A stretch of 64,000 nucleotides of DNA from Pyronema omphalodes (GCA_024516155.1 JAJJXM010000011.1:529501-593500), one strand, 5' to 3'; numbered from the stretch's first letter, positions 1-11,812 are shown. Made by a program: numbers and translations. Notes: generated by a model not told the origin, from the sequence alone.

Positions 1-356
1 AAAACTGCATAAATGTTTACATTTACATTTTACATTTTCATCATACACCGTTCGAGGCCTCTAAGGCCTATGCGGGAAACTAATTACCAACTCGGCACTG
101 CCTAGTCCTGTCCTCGAGGCCGGAGCCTCCTAATGAGGCACCCTGATCTCCTAATCCCTAATCGTCCCCTCTAACTGCATAAATTATGGGCAGTACCGCT
201 ATGCATCTCACAAGGACGAGTGCTATTTCGTGTTTTCCCGGCGGGTAAGTCTATCACGTGTTATAGCCTGAATACTGGTCGTATCATCAAATGCTTCCAA
301 TCTAGAATGCAGCCATTCATATGAAGTTCAACGGATGATTGGATTTCATTTTAAAT
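1..356. other. intergenic, 3' flank of deaminase gene
   Basis: I see no gene here. It is AT-rich sequence downstream of the minus-strand deaminase gene. Confidence 0.5.
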
Positions 357-1114
357 TCATAGCTCTAAACCAATATCTTCTGGAATACATCTACCTCTGC
401 CAGGTCTTGGAACTTCCATGCATCCGTCAGGGCATGAGCCACGTGGAGAGAACTGCCATGCAAACAGAGCATCCGTCTCGTTTGTCAAAATATTACCGAT
501 AATTGCGGTTTCTGACTTGAAAGTACTGGATTTTTGGAACACCTCATGCGATGAAATTTCAATTTGACCCCAGCCTTTTACTTTTTAGTAGTGGTTCTCA
601 TATACGGCACGGGATTTGTAGGGACATACCTTGGCTCATTAGCTTCTCAATTGATGTCCCATAAATGTATTCCTTAAACCCGGCCCATCTGATGGCAGAG
701 GCACACTAAATGGCCCCAGGTTAGTCTGTGTGCATGTGGAGTTGTAAGATTCAAACACACCATAGGACAGGCTTCTGCATTGGTATAGAGACTTAAATCT
801 TTCCATCCACCGGATTCTCCAAGAACTTTTGTACACTCAGCTATGGCTGCCATCTCTCCGTGAAGATGCGGATATGCGTTGTGGATGTTATTCATGTTGC
901 GTCCCTTGCATATAATCTTGGGTACTGTAGCGGTATGGTTGACAATTACTGCACCGAATGGATATCGCGGGCATGGAGATCTCAGCGCAGTGAATGTTTC
1001 TCGCATGAAATGCTCACGCACATCTCGTGAAATCTCCATGGGAGCTTTGCTTGCGAGGACAAGACAGATTTGCGGGATGAAGAAAATGATATTGAAAAGC
1101 GTGGAGAAGGGCAT
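357..1114 (-). CDS. cytidine/deoxycytidylate deaminase family protein, secreted type
   Basis: Zinc-dependent deaminase-fold protein of 215 aa in three exons: 1114-761, 705-630 and 574-357. The introns are 706-760 and 575-629, both 55 nt and GT-AG. The first splice joins ...EACPM to CASAIRWAGF, which restores the C-P-M-C zinc motif. The second restores GWGQIEISS. Visible active site: H85-G-E87 (zinc ligand and proton-shuttle Glu), with C116 and C119 as the remaining ligands. Residues 1-22 (MPFSTLFNIIFFIPQICLVL) form a hydrophobic signal-peptide-like start, which is unusual for a deaminase family that is mostly cytosolic. The TNEtD and C-terminal CPDGC segments match fungal homologues as I know them. 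The substrate (cytosine, cytidine, guanine or other) cannot be read from the sequence. The start is the ATG at 1114; an upstream in-frame extension lacks features. Confidence 0.8.
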
Positions 1115-2910
1115 GTTGGTTGAGATAATGATGAATATTACAGTGTGGGGAAACTGATGACTTTTATAATTGATGTAAGAAATTTCATACAAGGGGATTT
1201 GGTGGCCAACACTTCAAAGAGTGTTGCGCTATTAGACATCGCAGTACAGAAACAAGCACGGCTGTTACACACAACAGTGTATATTGATACCCTTATCACA
1301 GGGAAACAAATATCTGTGCTAAAATAGCGATTTCTAATATCCCTACAATGGTAGAAACCATATGGCTATGGCGGGACAATAATTGGATCAAACTACATGC
1401 TCCTTCAGTCAGATAAGACAAGTCAAATAAGGTCACACTACTAAGTCACGTTGCAAATCCAAGTTTAAGGAATGAAAAGACCACAGATTCTGTAGAGGTT
1501 CTACAGTCACCAATAATAGCACCATATGAACTTCAATCAATCATATACGGTAACCGATTATAGAACTTTATGATTTGTTACTTTGATGTAGTCTTAATAA
1601 TGGCAACTTCAGTCCATTATATGCGGCCATTTTGGATAATGGGGCCGTGTGGTTTTGCTATATCTATCAAGTGTGTTGATTATACTGTTCATAATGCGGT
1701 GTTTTGCTGTACAAACAGAAGCTGCCTCTACATAAACCTTTGCCGCAAAGTAATGCTCAATCTCATAGAACCGTACATTCTAAGTCCCTTCAAAATCTCC
1801 AAGTCCACCATTTTTTTTTTAACTATGCCGAACTACCTATTATCCAAAATAAGTATGCAATGATAACAAGCCGGCAGATTTATCAGGTCATTGGGGTTAT
1901 TCATGACGTATAAAAGTGAATATTTAACACCTCTGCAAAATATTTGTGTAACAGGCATAAGTGCTGTAGGCATGCAGTCTCCGTGAGTTACCCGAAAAAA
2001 AGAAAATTGAAACCACCTGAATAACGCATGCTTATGTGTCGTATACCAAATATATTCTACCTGCTATATCGAGAATTGAGTCATTTGTTACTGCCCCCGA
2101 TTATTTCCAGGTTGTGATGATACCCTCGGGAATTAGATTCGGCTCTGTCCATTAGCAGCAATCTAGCATGCTTATGCACTTGTCGAACTATCGGTTGAAG
2201 CCGAAGAATACTACTTTCCTTGCTCTCATCTCATATTTGCAGTGTTGAGACCTGATAGTCTACCTCAACGATCACAAGATTATTATTCCACCCAGCCAAT
2301 ATTCGATATATCGTAGGTTATAAGCTGCATAATTGAAAACTCAGATGCGTAAATTTTGTGTCTTGCCCAATACCTACAGATAATGATGGTAACTTGAACT
2401 TCTAGCATAATTGTACGGATTGTAAGCTATTCAGTTATCTACAGAATATTTGACAATGCCAAAGCTGTTCTTAGCTCTCGCCTGTAATTATTGATAGAAA
2501 TTATTCTAAACGAGCTCATTGCTAAAGCAACCCACCAGAATAACGACAGAAAAGCATTCAATGTCGTTGATTAGTGGGTACGCTAGGGTTAGGGCATTAC
2601 ACGGAACGGTCGCTAAAGTTAGAGGCGTTCCACGCGGCCCATTGACGTTGGCTCCAGTCCTGATGATGATCCACTATTCAACGGACGTCGACATCAACAT
2701 GTCAATCAATTTCGGCTACTATTCTACCGAGCTACCAATGTGGGGAAGCCCCGCAACTTGTTTCACCAGTAATAATCCTGACACTGGATATAACCAACCG
2801 CAACCTTCCTTCCCAATGCGACGACATGCGACACCACTGAATTCAGCGACTTTCTCCACCACAACCATTTCCATGATACCTTCGTTGTTTCTCACCACAT
2901 CTCCGTCACA
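1115..2910. other. intergenic, 1.8 kb
   Basis: This is the divergent spacer between the deaminase and lactate dehydrogenase genes. Short open frames occur (for example 1570-1863), but they have no recognisable motif and biased composition, so I call no gene. A poly-T run lies near 1811-1820. The segment from 2561 is open in frame with the dehydrogenase and is treated as a finding. Confidence 0.5.
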
Positions 2911-4477
2911 ATGTCAGGAATCGACTTCAAAGAAGGTTCGAAAATCTCATCTTACCTATTGCTACTTACCTACGTTGCTTTCTAACTTATACCCTCTAGT
3001 TGCGAAGCACAATTCCCCCGCTTCATGCTGGGTGATAATCCACAACAACGTCTACGACGTCACGAAATTTCTCCCTTCGCACCCCGGTGGCAGCAACGTA
3101 ATTCTTCGTTATGCAGGTCGTGATGCCACAGCAGAATACGATCCCATCCACCCCGCCGGTATTCTAGAGGAAACACTTTCCCCCTCCCAAATCCTCGGAC
3201 CACTAGACCCCTCCACAATCCCTATTTCCCATCCTTCCACCAATTCCACCAAACCAGCATCCAAACAAGTCCTCCTCCCACCTCTCGCAACCCAAATATC
3301 CCTCCACGATTTCGAAACCACCGCCGAAAAAATCCTCCCCCCAAAAGCCTGGGCATACTACAACTCCGCAGCCGACGACTGCATCAGCAAGCACCACAAC
3401 AACTCCATCTTCCAGTCTATCCTCCTCCGCCCTCGTATCTTCCGCAATGTAACCAGTATCTCCCTCTCCACTACTTTACTCGGCACTCCCTCTCGTCTTC
3501 CCATCTTTATCGCCCCAGCAGCAATGGCACGTCTAGCCCACCCGCTCGGAGAATCCGCTATAGCCCAAGCAGCTGGAAAAAAAGGTATCATACAATGCGT
3601 ATCCAATAACGCCTCCTTACGACCAGAGGAAATATCTTCCTCCCGGATTACCCCAAACCAGTCCCTATGGTTCCAACTCTATATCCAAAGCGACCGCCAG
3701 AAATCCGAGAAAATGCTGCAACGGATTTCCGCCCCGGGAAGTGGGTATACAGCCGTCGTGCTAACCCTGGATGCACCCACCCCTGGAAAACGCGAACAAG
3801 ATGAAAGAGTTGCTTCCACGGTCACTTCCACTTCTGAAGCATCTGGTATGGGACTTGACAAAAAGTCCCATGGCGGAGAAGGAGAAGGACCAGGGAAAGG
3901 AGAAGGACTAGGGAAAGCATTATTTCTTGGCACCGCTGCAGATTTAACCTGGAAGGATTTAACCTGGTTACGAAAACATACACATCTTCCGATAATATTA
4001 AAAGGCATACAAACCCATGAAGATGCGATGCTTGCAGCATCAGAGGAGTCTTTAAAGCTCGGTGTCAGGGGTATTGTTATCTCAAACCATGGAGGAAGAG
4101 CTTTAGATACCGCCCCTCCGCCGTTGGCTACGTTAATGGAGATTCGGAAATACGCCCCTGAGGTCTTGGGCAAGTTGGAGGTTTATTTAGATGGTGGGAT
4201 TAGAAGAGGGACGGATGTGGTTAAGGCGTTGGCGTTAGGTGCAAGGGCAGTCGGGATCGGGAGACCGGTTTTGTATGGATTGGCTGGTTATGGAATAGAC
4301 GGGGTGGAAAGGGTTATTACGATTCTGGAAGAGGAGATAATTACGGCAGTTAAGTTGTTGGGGGTTACAAACCTGGGTGAATTGGGGTGGAGGTGTGTTA
4401 ATGCTGCGGCGCTGGAGAGGTTGGTTTGGAGAGAGGAGGAGACAATGCAGAGAGATTGCGGGAGGGCTAGGCTTTAG
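2911..4477 (+). CDS. flavocytochrome b2-type L-lactate dehydrogenase (cytochrome b5 + FMN domains)
   Basis: FMN- and haem-dependent 2-hydroxyacid dehydrogenase, 500 aa, most like L-lactate:cytochrome c oxidoreductase. Exons are 2911-2935 and 3000-4477; the intron is 2936-2999 (64 nt). Splicing gives MSGIDFKEVAKHNSPASCW, the usual start of the cytochrome b5 domain. Haem ligands are H36 (in HPGG) and H59 (in DPIHP). The FMN-dependent alpha-hydroxyacid dehydrogenase barrel follows, with PAAMARLAHP, WFQLYIQ, TLDAPTPGKRE, a catalytic SNHGGRALD segment (H372, R375) and the phosphate-binding DGGIRRGTDV and GIGRP motifs. A Gly/Glu/Lys-rich stretch before GTAADLTWKDL is longer and more degenerate than usual. 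The spliced product has no presequence, although an upstream in-frame ATG at 2561 could supply one if the intron is retained. Confidence 0.87.
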
Positions 4478-5167
4478 GTTTGGGGCGAGGCGCGGGGGCT
4501 AGGCGGGGCGGGGCGGGGTGGGGGCAAGGGGGTGAGGCGGGAGGTTTCTGAAGGGATAATGGGATTGTTTTTATTGGGAAAATTAAAATATTGATGCTTA
4601 ATCGGTTTCCTGTGTAACTTGTGAATGATGAATAGTGACTGGAATATTCTGCCTCCTACATAATTACAAACATGCTTCTAGGATGAATGAAGAATCCGAA
4701 ACTATGGCGAACTAGGGTTTCTTAGTACAGATCATTCTCCTGTGAAGGCTACTAAAGTTCATACAAAACCTACATTGAATTGAATTTTAATCAACGATCA
4801 TTTATGAAATCATGAATGAATACACAAACTTCATCAGGCGCCGTTTCTTTTGAATATAATTCCACATCAGTACCGTTATCTTCATAGACAAAAATACCGC
4901 AAATACCGCATCATGGCGGTAACTGGTTTCACAATCTTTATTTATTACGCTCATCCAGAGTCTATTCCGTAGCGCAAAATACCCAGCAGTCAAGTCCAGT
5001 AGCAATTGGAAGAAACATTATTTCGCAACTTCAAGTCCCGCAAAATTATCCTGTGCCAATAAATTGGCGATTATACAGACCAGCTGAAGGTACATCAAGT
5101 ACATAGGTATGTAGCTGAAGAATTATGGTAGATTTTTACATGTCGGAATCCTCGTTTCAAATATGTA
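4478..5167. other. intergenic
   Basis: Convergent 3' regions. A G-rich patch (4480-4545) follows the dehydrogenase stop codon. I see no gene. Confidence 0.5.
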
Positions 5168-5275
5168 CCCCCCCCCCCTCTTTGCTCATCCCCTAAACCC
5201 CCTCCCCCCATTCGTTAAACTTCCTCCCCCTCTGCTAACCCCCCCCCCCCCCCCGCCCCTCCCTCCCCCCATCCG
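5168..5275. repeat. C-rich homopolymer-like tract
   Basis: About 108 bp made almost entirely of C runs broken by T and A, including runs of 10 to 17 C. It lies just past the stop codon of the minus-strand Myb/SANT-like gene. It is a low-complexity polypyrimidine tract whose G-rich complement is the transcribed-sense strand of that 3' UTR. Confidence 0.75.
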
Positions 5276-7411
5276 CTAAACCTCCTCCCCCAACCCCCTC
5301 CCCAAAACCATCCTCAACCAATCCTCCTGCACCTCCACATCCCCATCCAAACCCACAAACACATCCGCCTTCCCGGGCATTTCCAGCATCTCCAATGCCT
5401 TGACCGTATCCATCCTTGTCCATCCCTGTCTATGCCTAAAGTTCCTCAGAAGCTGTCTAGACGCTCTTTCCAGTACTGATTGTGTTGTTGAGGTTGTAGC
5501 AGGGGTGATGGGAGGATAGTTGTAGGGTATGCTGGATTGCGGATGTAGATGGGGAGGATAGGGAGGTTGGGCGGCGGGGTATGGGCCGTAGGGATGGGAT
5601 ATGGGTTGGCTGGGTGTGTGGTATTGTGGTATGTTAGTGGGAATGTCGGGTCCTTGGGAGTATGGGGTTTGTGGTGGTTGTGGGGGGATGGTATGAGGGG
5701 GGATATTGGGATGGGGGGAGTTGAGTTGTTCGGGTATGCTGGGGATGGGTATGGTTGGTTGGGGTATGTTTGGCTCTGGAATATTTTGAATATTCTGAAT
5801 ATTCTGCTGCTGCTGGGGATTAGCGGGGCCTTGTCCGGGCCTTTCGGTGGCTTGAGTTGGATTATTGGGCTCTGTGCGGTTGATTGGAGATCTACTGGCC
5901 GCTTGTGGATTCCGCTGCGGGCTGCTTTTTGTTGCTGCTCGCTTGGAAGGTGTTGATGGCTCGTGGTTGTTGTTGTCTTTACGCTTTTTACGGCTGACAA
6001 GATTATGGGTTGTTACGTTGTTATCATTAGGTGCCGGTGGTGCGGCAAATACAGCTGAAGGTTGGGCGTGATTCAGAGAAACGGGACCAGGTAGGTCAAA
6101 TTCGCGAAGATTATCAAAGACAATCGCGAGCTCAGCAATATTGGTAGGGGGATTGATTCGGAATTCCCTAACTTTTGGGTCCTTCTATAATTACAATATA
6201 ATTAGTATTCGAGTATCTAACTGCTATAAAGCAGGGGGTTAAAGTTATTATTACCTTCTGCTCCTCCAACCAGAGATGTTCAGGCCCAACTACAGCGCCT
6301 GTAATAGGACACTTGGAAAATCCAGGAGTCTTTATCAGACGACAATGCAACTTCCATTTTTTCCGCAAGCTTTCCATTTTTGTTTGACATTTCTCCCAGG
6401 TAATATCTTTCCCCTTAGAGTCAGGACTAGCATCTGCAACATCGAGCGCGATGCTCGCCCATGTCTCCCTAGGCAAACCCGTAGCTTTCCGTCTGCCCTC
6501 CCTAATATTTTTTACGGCGCTCTTCATCAGTGCATCGAGCATTTTTGGATGCCACATGATAGCGGATGACCGCTGTTTTTTGGGACATTTAGAGGCAGAC
6601 TGATTGCTGCATGGTGTAGACGCAGATGGGTGCTCGAATCCGGGGGATATCGTGGGAATAGCCGCGACGTGGGCGGGGTTCGGCTCAATAACCATGGGTT
6701 CACATTCAGCTGACTCGCGCGCTACCATGAAGTTAGGATCCAGTGACCAGTCGCTTTCGACAGTGGGTGATCGTGAGACATGTTCGGCGGGGGCCAGGTC
6801 TGAAGAAACGGGATTTGGAGCGGCGGTAGCAGGGGTACTAGGAGTAGCAGGAGTTTTTGTCTGCGTGGGAGCGGAAGCAGTTGTAGTAGGAGGAGGAGGA
6901 GGAGTTGTCGGAGCGGGTGTGTGGGCGGCTGTCGCGGAAGCAGATGGAATGGCCTGAGATGCAGCCGCAACAGAAGCAAGATGAGGCGCAGGAGGAGGCA
7001 GAGCACACGACACAGATTTTAGGACGCGCACTAAACGGTTGTTGGCTAAAATTGGGATTGTCAATGCATCGTCATTGGAGTTGTCTTTCACTGGAGCTGC
7101 TGAAGTTGAATCCGGGTCTGATGTCATAATAGGATCATCAGACAAGGCAACTACAGATGAGGAAGACGTGGGCGGAGACGAGGCCGACTCCAAGATTTTC
7201 CGTGGGCGACCGCGTTTTCGCTTCGGAAGATCCGTCGGGTCAGTTTGGACATGGTGACTAAAGCATTGGACATTAGCCTGCTGCTGGGGTGATCAGATAA
7301 AATGTAGATGGTCGAAATTGGTACAAACTCTTCAGTTGCCTCACAAGATTGAGGTGGTGCCAAATCCATAATCGCTGAGGCTTGTGCGTTTGCACGGGAG
7401 ATACGCGCCAT
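5276..7411 (-). CDS. AT-hook and Myb/SANT-like DNA-binding protein
   Basis: Predicted nuclear DNA-binding protein of about 674 aa in three exons: 7411-7325, about 7283-6255, and 6184-5276. Intron 2 (6185-6254) is clear. Joining ...HLWLEEQK to KDPKVREFR rebuilds the end of a Myb/SANT-like domain (Myb_DNA-bind_3 type: W...aL...G, core SLRKKW, then TGF-type loop, E-x-x-W). Intron 1 is short (41-47 nt; the acceptor falls in a CAGCAGCAG run at 7278-7286) and is less certain. Order: N-terminus; AT-hook KRKRGRPRK near residues 50-58; S/T/P-rich disordered region with a PT/TP stretch; Myb/SANT-like domain about 270-385; basic cluster SRKKRK; P/Q-rich region with QNIQNI repeats; and a C-terminal block of about 60 residues starting at TQSVLERASRQLL. 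Such domains occur in transcription regulators and in transposon-associated genes. No transposase is visible, so the role is open. Confidence 0.72.
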
Positions 7412-7943
7412 CTTGACAGACGCTGAAGAAGCGATTGTGTCTTTTGTGTGTATGTACGGAGACGAGGTCGAGGATGCGAACCACGACGGAGGCAGAAAAT
7501 TGTGAACGGTGGTTGATTGCGAGCGGTTAGTGCGTCCAGAGTGCCGTTCATAACTGTGCGAGCGGTTAATCTTAGTGCCTGAAGAGTACCGTTCGTAACC
7601 TTGCTACATAGCGTACCGGATGGCGTATTTGTTACATATGTAGTCCATCCCAGCTGTGGCTTGCATGACTGTACATATAAAAGTACATATAAACACAGCA
7701 ATCAAAAACCACTCTTCAAAAAATACCATTAATTCGTCTAAGCTGTGGATTTTCGTGAAATGCATATAAACACAGCAATCAGAAACCGCTTCCCAAAAAA
7801 AAAATATTGCCCTCCTATAAGTAACTCCCCAACTCCACATGCATCTAAACTATAAACTGTAAACCGTTGACCGCTGACCACTGGGTCATCAAACATCCGC
7901 CTCTCTCAAACAACCTCAACTTTACGCCACACCTTATGCTTCA
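7412..7943. other. intergenic between Myb/SANT-like gene and MON1
   Basis: I see no gene. It holds two imperfect direct repeats of about 38 bp (7686-7723 and 7761-7798, sharing ATAAACACAGCAATCA) and paired GAGCGGTTA segments near 7520 and 7560. Confidence 0.5.
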
Positions 7944-9813
7944 CTAAAACGTCGCGCCCCCAATCACGAAAACTCTCTCTTCCCTCTCTTTTATCCACTT
8001 CACAACTCCCTGGACTCCCCTTACCACCGCCTCTCTCTTCGCCCCCCTCTTGGCAACCGCATAAACCTCCCATCCATTCCCCACCCAAGCCATTCCATCC
8101 TGCCCTTTTGCCCTTCTCCCCGCGTCCGCATCTTCTGCACTATTTTCACCTGCCGTTTCAAACGCCACCTTCACCCGTCCTCTCCCATGCACAACTGCAT
8201 GCAGTCTCTGATATGCCGCCATAGTCTGCTTCCTCTGCACTCCCTCCCAAGAACTTGAAACAAACTGCACATTCGACCTACTCTTATATATCCAATGTCT
8301 CACCGGAGTCCCTGCTACAACCTCTTGCGCTCTCGGTCTCTTGATACCCTCCCCAATCCTCTCTTTCAACCCCGTCTCCTGCAGCCCGGCAACAACCTTC
8401 TCCGCCATCTCTCTTAACTCAAAGAATGCATCCTTATCCGCACTGATTAAAACAATAGCAGAGTCGGCGGTGAAGAAATGAATATAGGCGTGAAGGAAGC
8501 CTTTACTATTGAAACGGGGCATGCAAATAGGGGTCCAGTGCTCGTTGCCATCGCGGAAAGTGGAGGCAGTGAAAAGCATGGAAAAGAGAAGCTGAAGATC
8601 CGGTGGGTGAAGACTGTGTCGCTTGGGACGGATAACGGAGACCAACCGGCTGTCCGTGATGATGAGACCGTAGAGGAGGGTTGAGGTGCGGTGGGTTAGG
8701 AGGAGCTGGTTGATCTGCGTGCGATGAGTTTTACGGAGAGTGATACATTCGAGCGCTGAGAGGAGGATGGCGGGGGAGCCTCGCAGAATAGAGTCCACGA
8801 GACCATCGAGGAAGACTTCGGTTCCTCCGAGAAGACGCCGGAGATCAAAGTTGAAGCGTCCGGAGAAGGCTTTAGTTAGTTGTGATAAGGTCAAGGTGGA
8901 AAGTATTTGTTGGTATAGAGAATCAAGTTGGAGTCGAAGCTGCGCAGGTGTTTCACCGGTGCAGGAGATGGCAACGAGGTAGAGAGGGCCAGAGGAGACG
9001 ACGACGAAGAGGTGGGATCCGCTTTGGAAAGACTGCAAGGTGTCGGAGGTGTCGGTGAAGAAGCTTATTATGGCTTGTAAGACGCCAATATATGACGATA
9101 TTATGGTCTCGGAACCGTAACGGGAGTAGACAGGTTTGCCGGCTTCGGAGAGGATGAAGAAATGCTTCTTTTTGGCGCGCCAGCGGGCGAGCTGCTCCTC
9201 TGGGGATTATTAGCTTAGTACCGCGGGAAATATAGAATAGCTAACCGTCGGTCAATTCCTTGTCGATTTCATCGTCGCTGTCTTCATCTTCAACTGACTC
9301 TTCGATGGACTCTTGTATAGAAGAGGCGCAGAACCGGGACTCGGTTTCAGACAATATTTCCCCTAACATGCTTTCTACATCGGCATCGCCTAGGCTTTTC
9401 AGTGTAGGTGCAGTGCTTCTTATGCTCATGGAGTCACTGAAAGATGGCGCCGTAGTGACGCTTCTATTTGAGCTCATGGCATCCTGTTGTTGCGCGTAGA
9501 CACCTTCTGGAAGTGAGACAGCAACAGTTGCTCTAGAATGTGTCTGCGGAGCATTATTTGAGCTCGTAGTTGCAGCAGATTTTTGTGACAATAATTCCGA
9601 TGGGGTGGACATTGCGTTTCGTGATGGAGGTGGGGAAGAGAAATAATCCTCATCCAAGTTTAGCTCACCCTCAGCTACTTCCGAATAGAAAGATGCGCGC
9701 GGGGTTTCCGAATCATCCTCGATTGTAACATCTGTATTGTGACCTTGATTATCAAAGGCAGGAAATTCGTCAGGATGTGCCGATAGTATTGCGGAATGGT
9801 TTCCGGCTGACAT
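7944..9813 (-). CDS. MON1: vacuolar fusion protein Mon1
   Basis: Subunit of the Mon1-Ccz1 complex, the guanine-nucleotide exchange factor that activates Rab7/Ypt7 on late endosomes, vacuoles and autophagosomes. It is 607 aa in two exons, 9813-9246 and 9199-7944. The 46-nt intron (9200-9245) contains a TACTAAG branch site and joins ...DKELTD to EEQLARWRAKKKHFF. The N-terminal ~190 residues are acidic, Ser-rich and disordered. The rest carries the diagnostic Mon1 core: KHFFILSEAGKPVYSRYG, SFFTDTSD, FVVVSSGPLYLVAIS, then LLGGTEVFLDGL (first longin-type module), ALECITLRKTHR, SFSMLF-type segments and a C-terminal REERVFVIGGATF. Partner and function come from family knowledge. It is divergent from VPS71. 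Confidence 0.93.
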
Positions 9814-10015
9814 TGAGCGGTGCCGTTGTGTTGGGTTTCGTACCGAAGCTTGGAAAGCTTGTGGAGCTTTAGTATAGGTACAGCGTTGTCATGGGTCAAT
9901 GTTCTAACCGGGTAACGGCTATGACGCGTTGGAAGCTTTTTGGAGCTGTCAAGAGAAACGCGCAAAGTTTTGTCGCAGCTAACATACCCGCTGACAAAAT
10001 ATTGCAATCTCAACA
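9814..10015. promoter_or_regulatory. bidirectional promoter region, MON1 / VPS71
   Basis: Only 202 bp separate the two divergent start codons, so both promoters and both 5' UTRs must share this stretch. Assignment rests on position alone; I see no clear TATA box. Confidence 0.5.
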
Positions 10016-10772
10016 ATGCCACCAACAGTCGAAGTTCTCCCAAAAACTTCAACTACTTCAGGCGCAAACTGGACATACACGACATTACCACCAGCCCATG
10101 CCGTGTCCGGTGGTCTCCCGGCTTCGACAGGTGGGCGCGGTGCCCGCAACCGTCACTCCAATTTTGAAAATACCGCAGCACGACAACGGCAAATAAACAG
10201 TCGTATTTCAGACTTGGAAAAGGACAATTACCGCGAGATACATATTCCTCTTCCAAAGAAAGAAAATAATCGAGGTAGGATGTTACAACATGAAATTCTT
10301 TCCAGCTTTATTTACAGGGCCTTGGAAAGTGTATCGCACTCTACTGTAGGTCAATTACTGACATGCGCATAATGTAGCCTCAATAAGAAGCCGAACTACC
10401 TCTACTCAAAACGTTCGACGAATTCTGCTTTCTCAAAAGACATTCGTAAACCATCTCGCCGATGAGGAAGCTTTACATCCAAGTGCCATTCGAGCCCGAC
10501 GTGCTAGCACCGCGGAATTGGGTACCGAGGGGGACATAGAGGTTGAAAAAGAAGAGACAAATGAGTGCGCTGTAGATGATGGAGAAAGCAGTGGACCTCC
10601 TCTGGGTTATGCTAGAGCTGTGAGCAGACCGTCGAGACGGCCAAGTCGTACGTTCTGTGAGATCTGTGGTTACTGGGGCAACTACCGATGTGGTAAATGT
10701 GGGGCTCGGTACTGTGGGCTGGAGTGCTCGGGGGTACATCAAGAGACTCGGTGTCAGAGAATGTATGGATGA
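10016..10772 (+). CDS. VPS71: SWR1 complex subunit Vps71/Swc6, HIT zinc finger
   Basis: Subunit of the SWR1 chromatin-remodelling complex that exchanges H2A for H2A.Z. It is 217 aa in exons 10016-10274 and 10378-10772. The 103-nt intron has a CTGAC branch site 18 nt before its end, and splicing joins KKENNR to ASIRSRTTSTQNVRRILLSQKTF. The N-terminus has RGARNRHSNFEN followed by the ENTAARQRQINSRISDLEKDN helix typical of Vps71/ZNHIT1. The middle carries NVRRILLSQKTFxNHLADEEA. The C-terminus is a complete zf-HIT finger (CEICGYWGNYRC, CGARYC, C, H, C) ending in QRMYG five residues after the last Cys. Length and order match the family. Confidence 0.9.
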
Positions 10773-10929
10773 TTTTTACACCACCAGACGAGCATTTTTC
10801 GGCGTATTGTATTTTTGGAGTACGGAGTTATGTTTTAGGCATTTTTTTATATAGGATTTTTGATGGCTGTAGTAAAGATAAAGAACGGTGGATTAACCTA
10901 AAAGGTACTTAAATAGAATTCATGAAGAA

Positions 10930-10937
10930 ATTTCTGA
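10930..10937. repeat. target-site duplication, left copy
   Basis: The sequence ATTTCTGA lies directly before the left end of the hAT-type element. An identical copy follows its right end at 14206-14213. Confidence 0.75.
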
Positions 10938-11354
10938 CAGAGTTCGGCATGGTCCGTCCAGGACGGCAGGTGACGGCAGGACCGTGGGTTTTCGAGTCCC
11001 ATGATGCTGCAGTAAAACCTACACCCCACCGCAGGTGCACGCTCCACCCTAAAATAGTTTGACTGCCTATGATGGTTTAATATCATTGATGTTTCTTAGT
11101 AGAGCACGGTTCTCCTATAAATATTCCTTCTATCTTTCACACTTCATCTTTTACCTGCTAGAATTTCCAACTTCTTTCATTGCCGCTGGAAGTTGAACAT
11201 CAACAGTCATCACTCGATTCCTAACCGAGGAAAAAATATCGTAATATCCTGATACATGTAGTTACTGTATCATCCATGCAGTTGTAAGAGCCGGATGAGA
11301 TTCTCATCGCGCTCTCTACAATGGGGCCTACTCAGCACACTTAAGGTAATAAAG

Positions 11355-11447
11355 TCTACGGATGTTATGCAGGATGCCCCCGTCAGGACATCGAAATATC
11401 CAAGATACCCCCGTCGCTTAATGATATTCAGTATTCCCTCGCTTGGG
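11355..11447 (-). repeat. ~90-bp interspersed repeat, copy A (inverted)
   Basis: Core on the reverse strand is GGGGGTATCTTGGATATTTC followed by GATGTCCTGACGGGGGCATC. It is the same family as copies at 11813-11900 and 13757-13848, in opposite orientation. Confidence 0.7.
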
Positions 11448-11741
11448 CCCATTCTGCCGCACCTGCCGCATGTGCCGCGACAAAGGTTTTTTAAACCCTA
11501 ATTTTTTCTACTGTGATTTTCTTCAGTTGTAAATCGAATTACAAGTTCCTCTTCATTTGCAATTATTAAAGCTTTTCTTCAGCCGCAACAATTAAGTGCA
11601 TCATTGAGCATGCCAGTAACGTCAATTCGGCAGAGATTGGGCACATTATGTGACCCCAAGATGCCCTTCTCCTCCCATAAGAATCTCCAGGGGGGCCATT
11701 CACAACTGGGCGGTGAAGGGCCTCACATCTGTTTTTCCATC

Positions 11742-11766
11742 TTTGAAAAAAAAAAAAAAAAAAAAA
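11742..11766. repeat. poly-A run
   Basis: About 22 consecutive A inside the hAT element, 5' of repeat copy B. Confidence 0.7.
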
Positions 11767-11812
11767 ACTTCGAACAAACTTCTTCGCGGCTGGTGTGGCA
11801 GCATGGATCTAA

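Noticed and set aside
674..760. Unspliced C-terminus of the deaminase (VCLNLTTPHAHRL...)
   Set aside because: It is intron sequence; the 55-nt GT-AG intron restores the zinc motif CPMC.
2519..2910. N-terminal extension of the lactate dehydrogenase beginning at 2519
   Set aside because: It starts with TTG, not ATG. The spliced start at 2911 gives the conserved cytochrome b5 N-terminus. The ATG at 2561 is kept only as a finding.
5446..6000. Separate Pro-rich minus-strand protein of 184 residues
   Set aside because: It is a different frame of the third exon of the Myb/SANT-like gene; the spliced frame runs to the stop at 5276.
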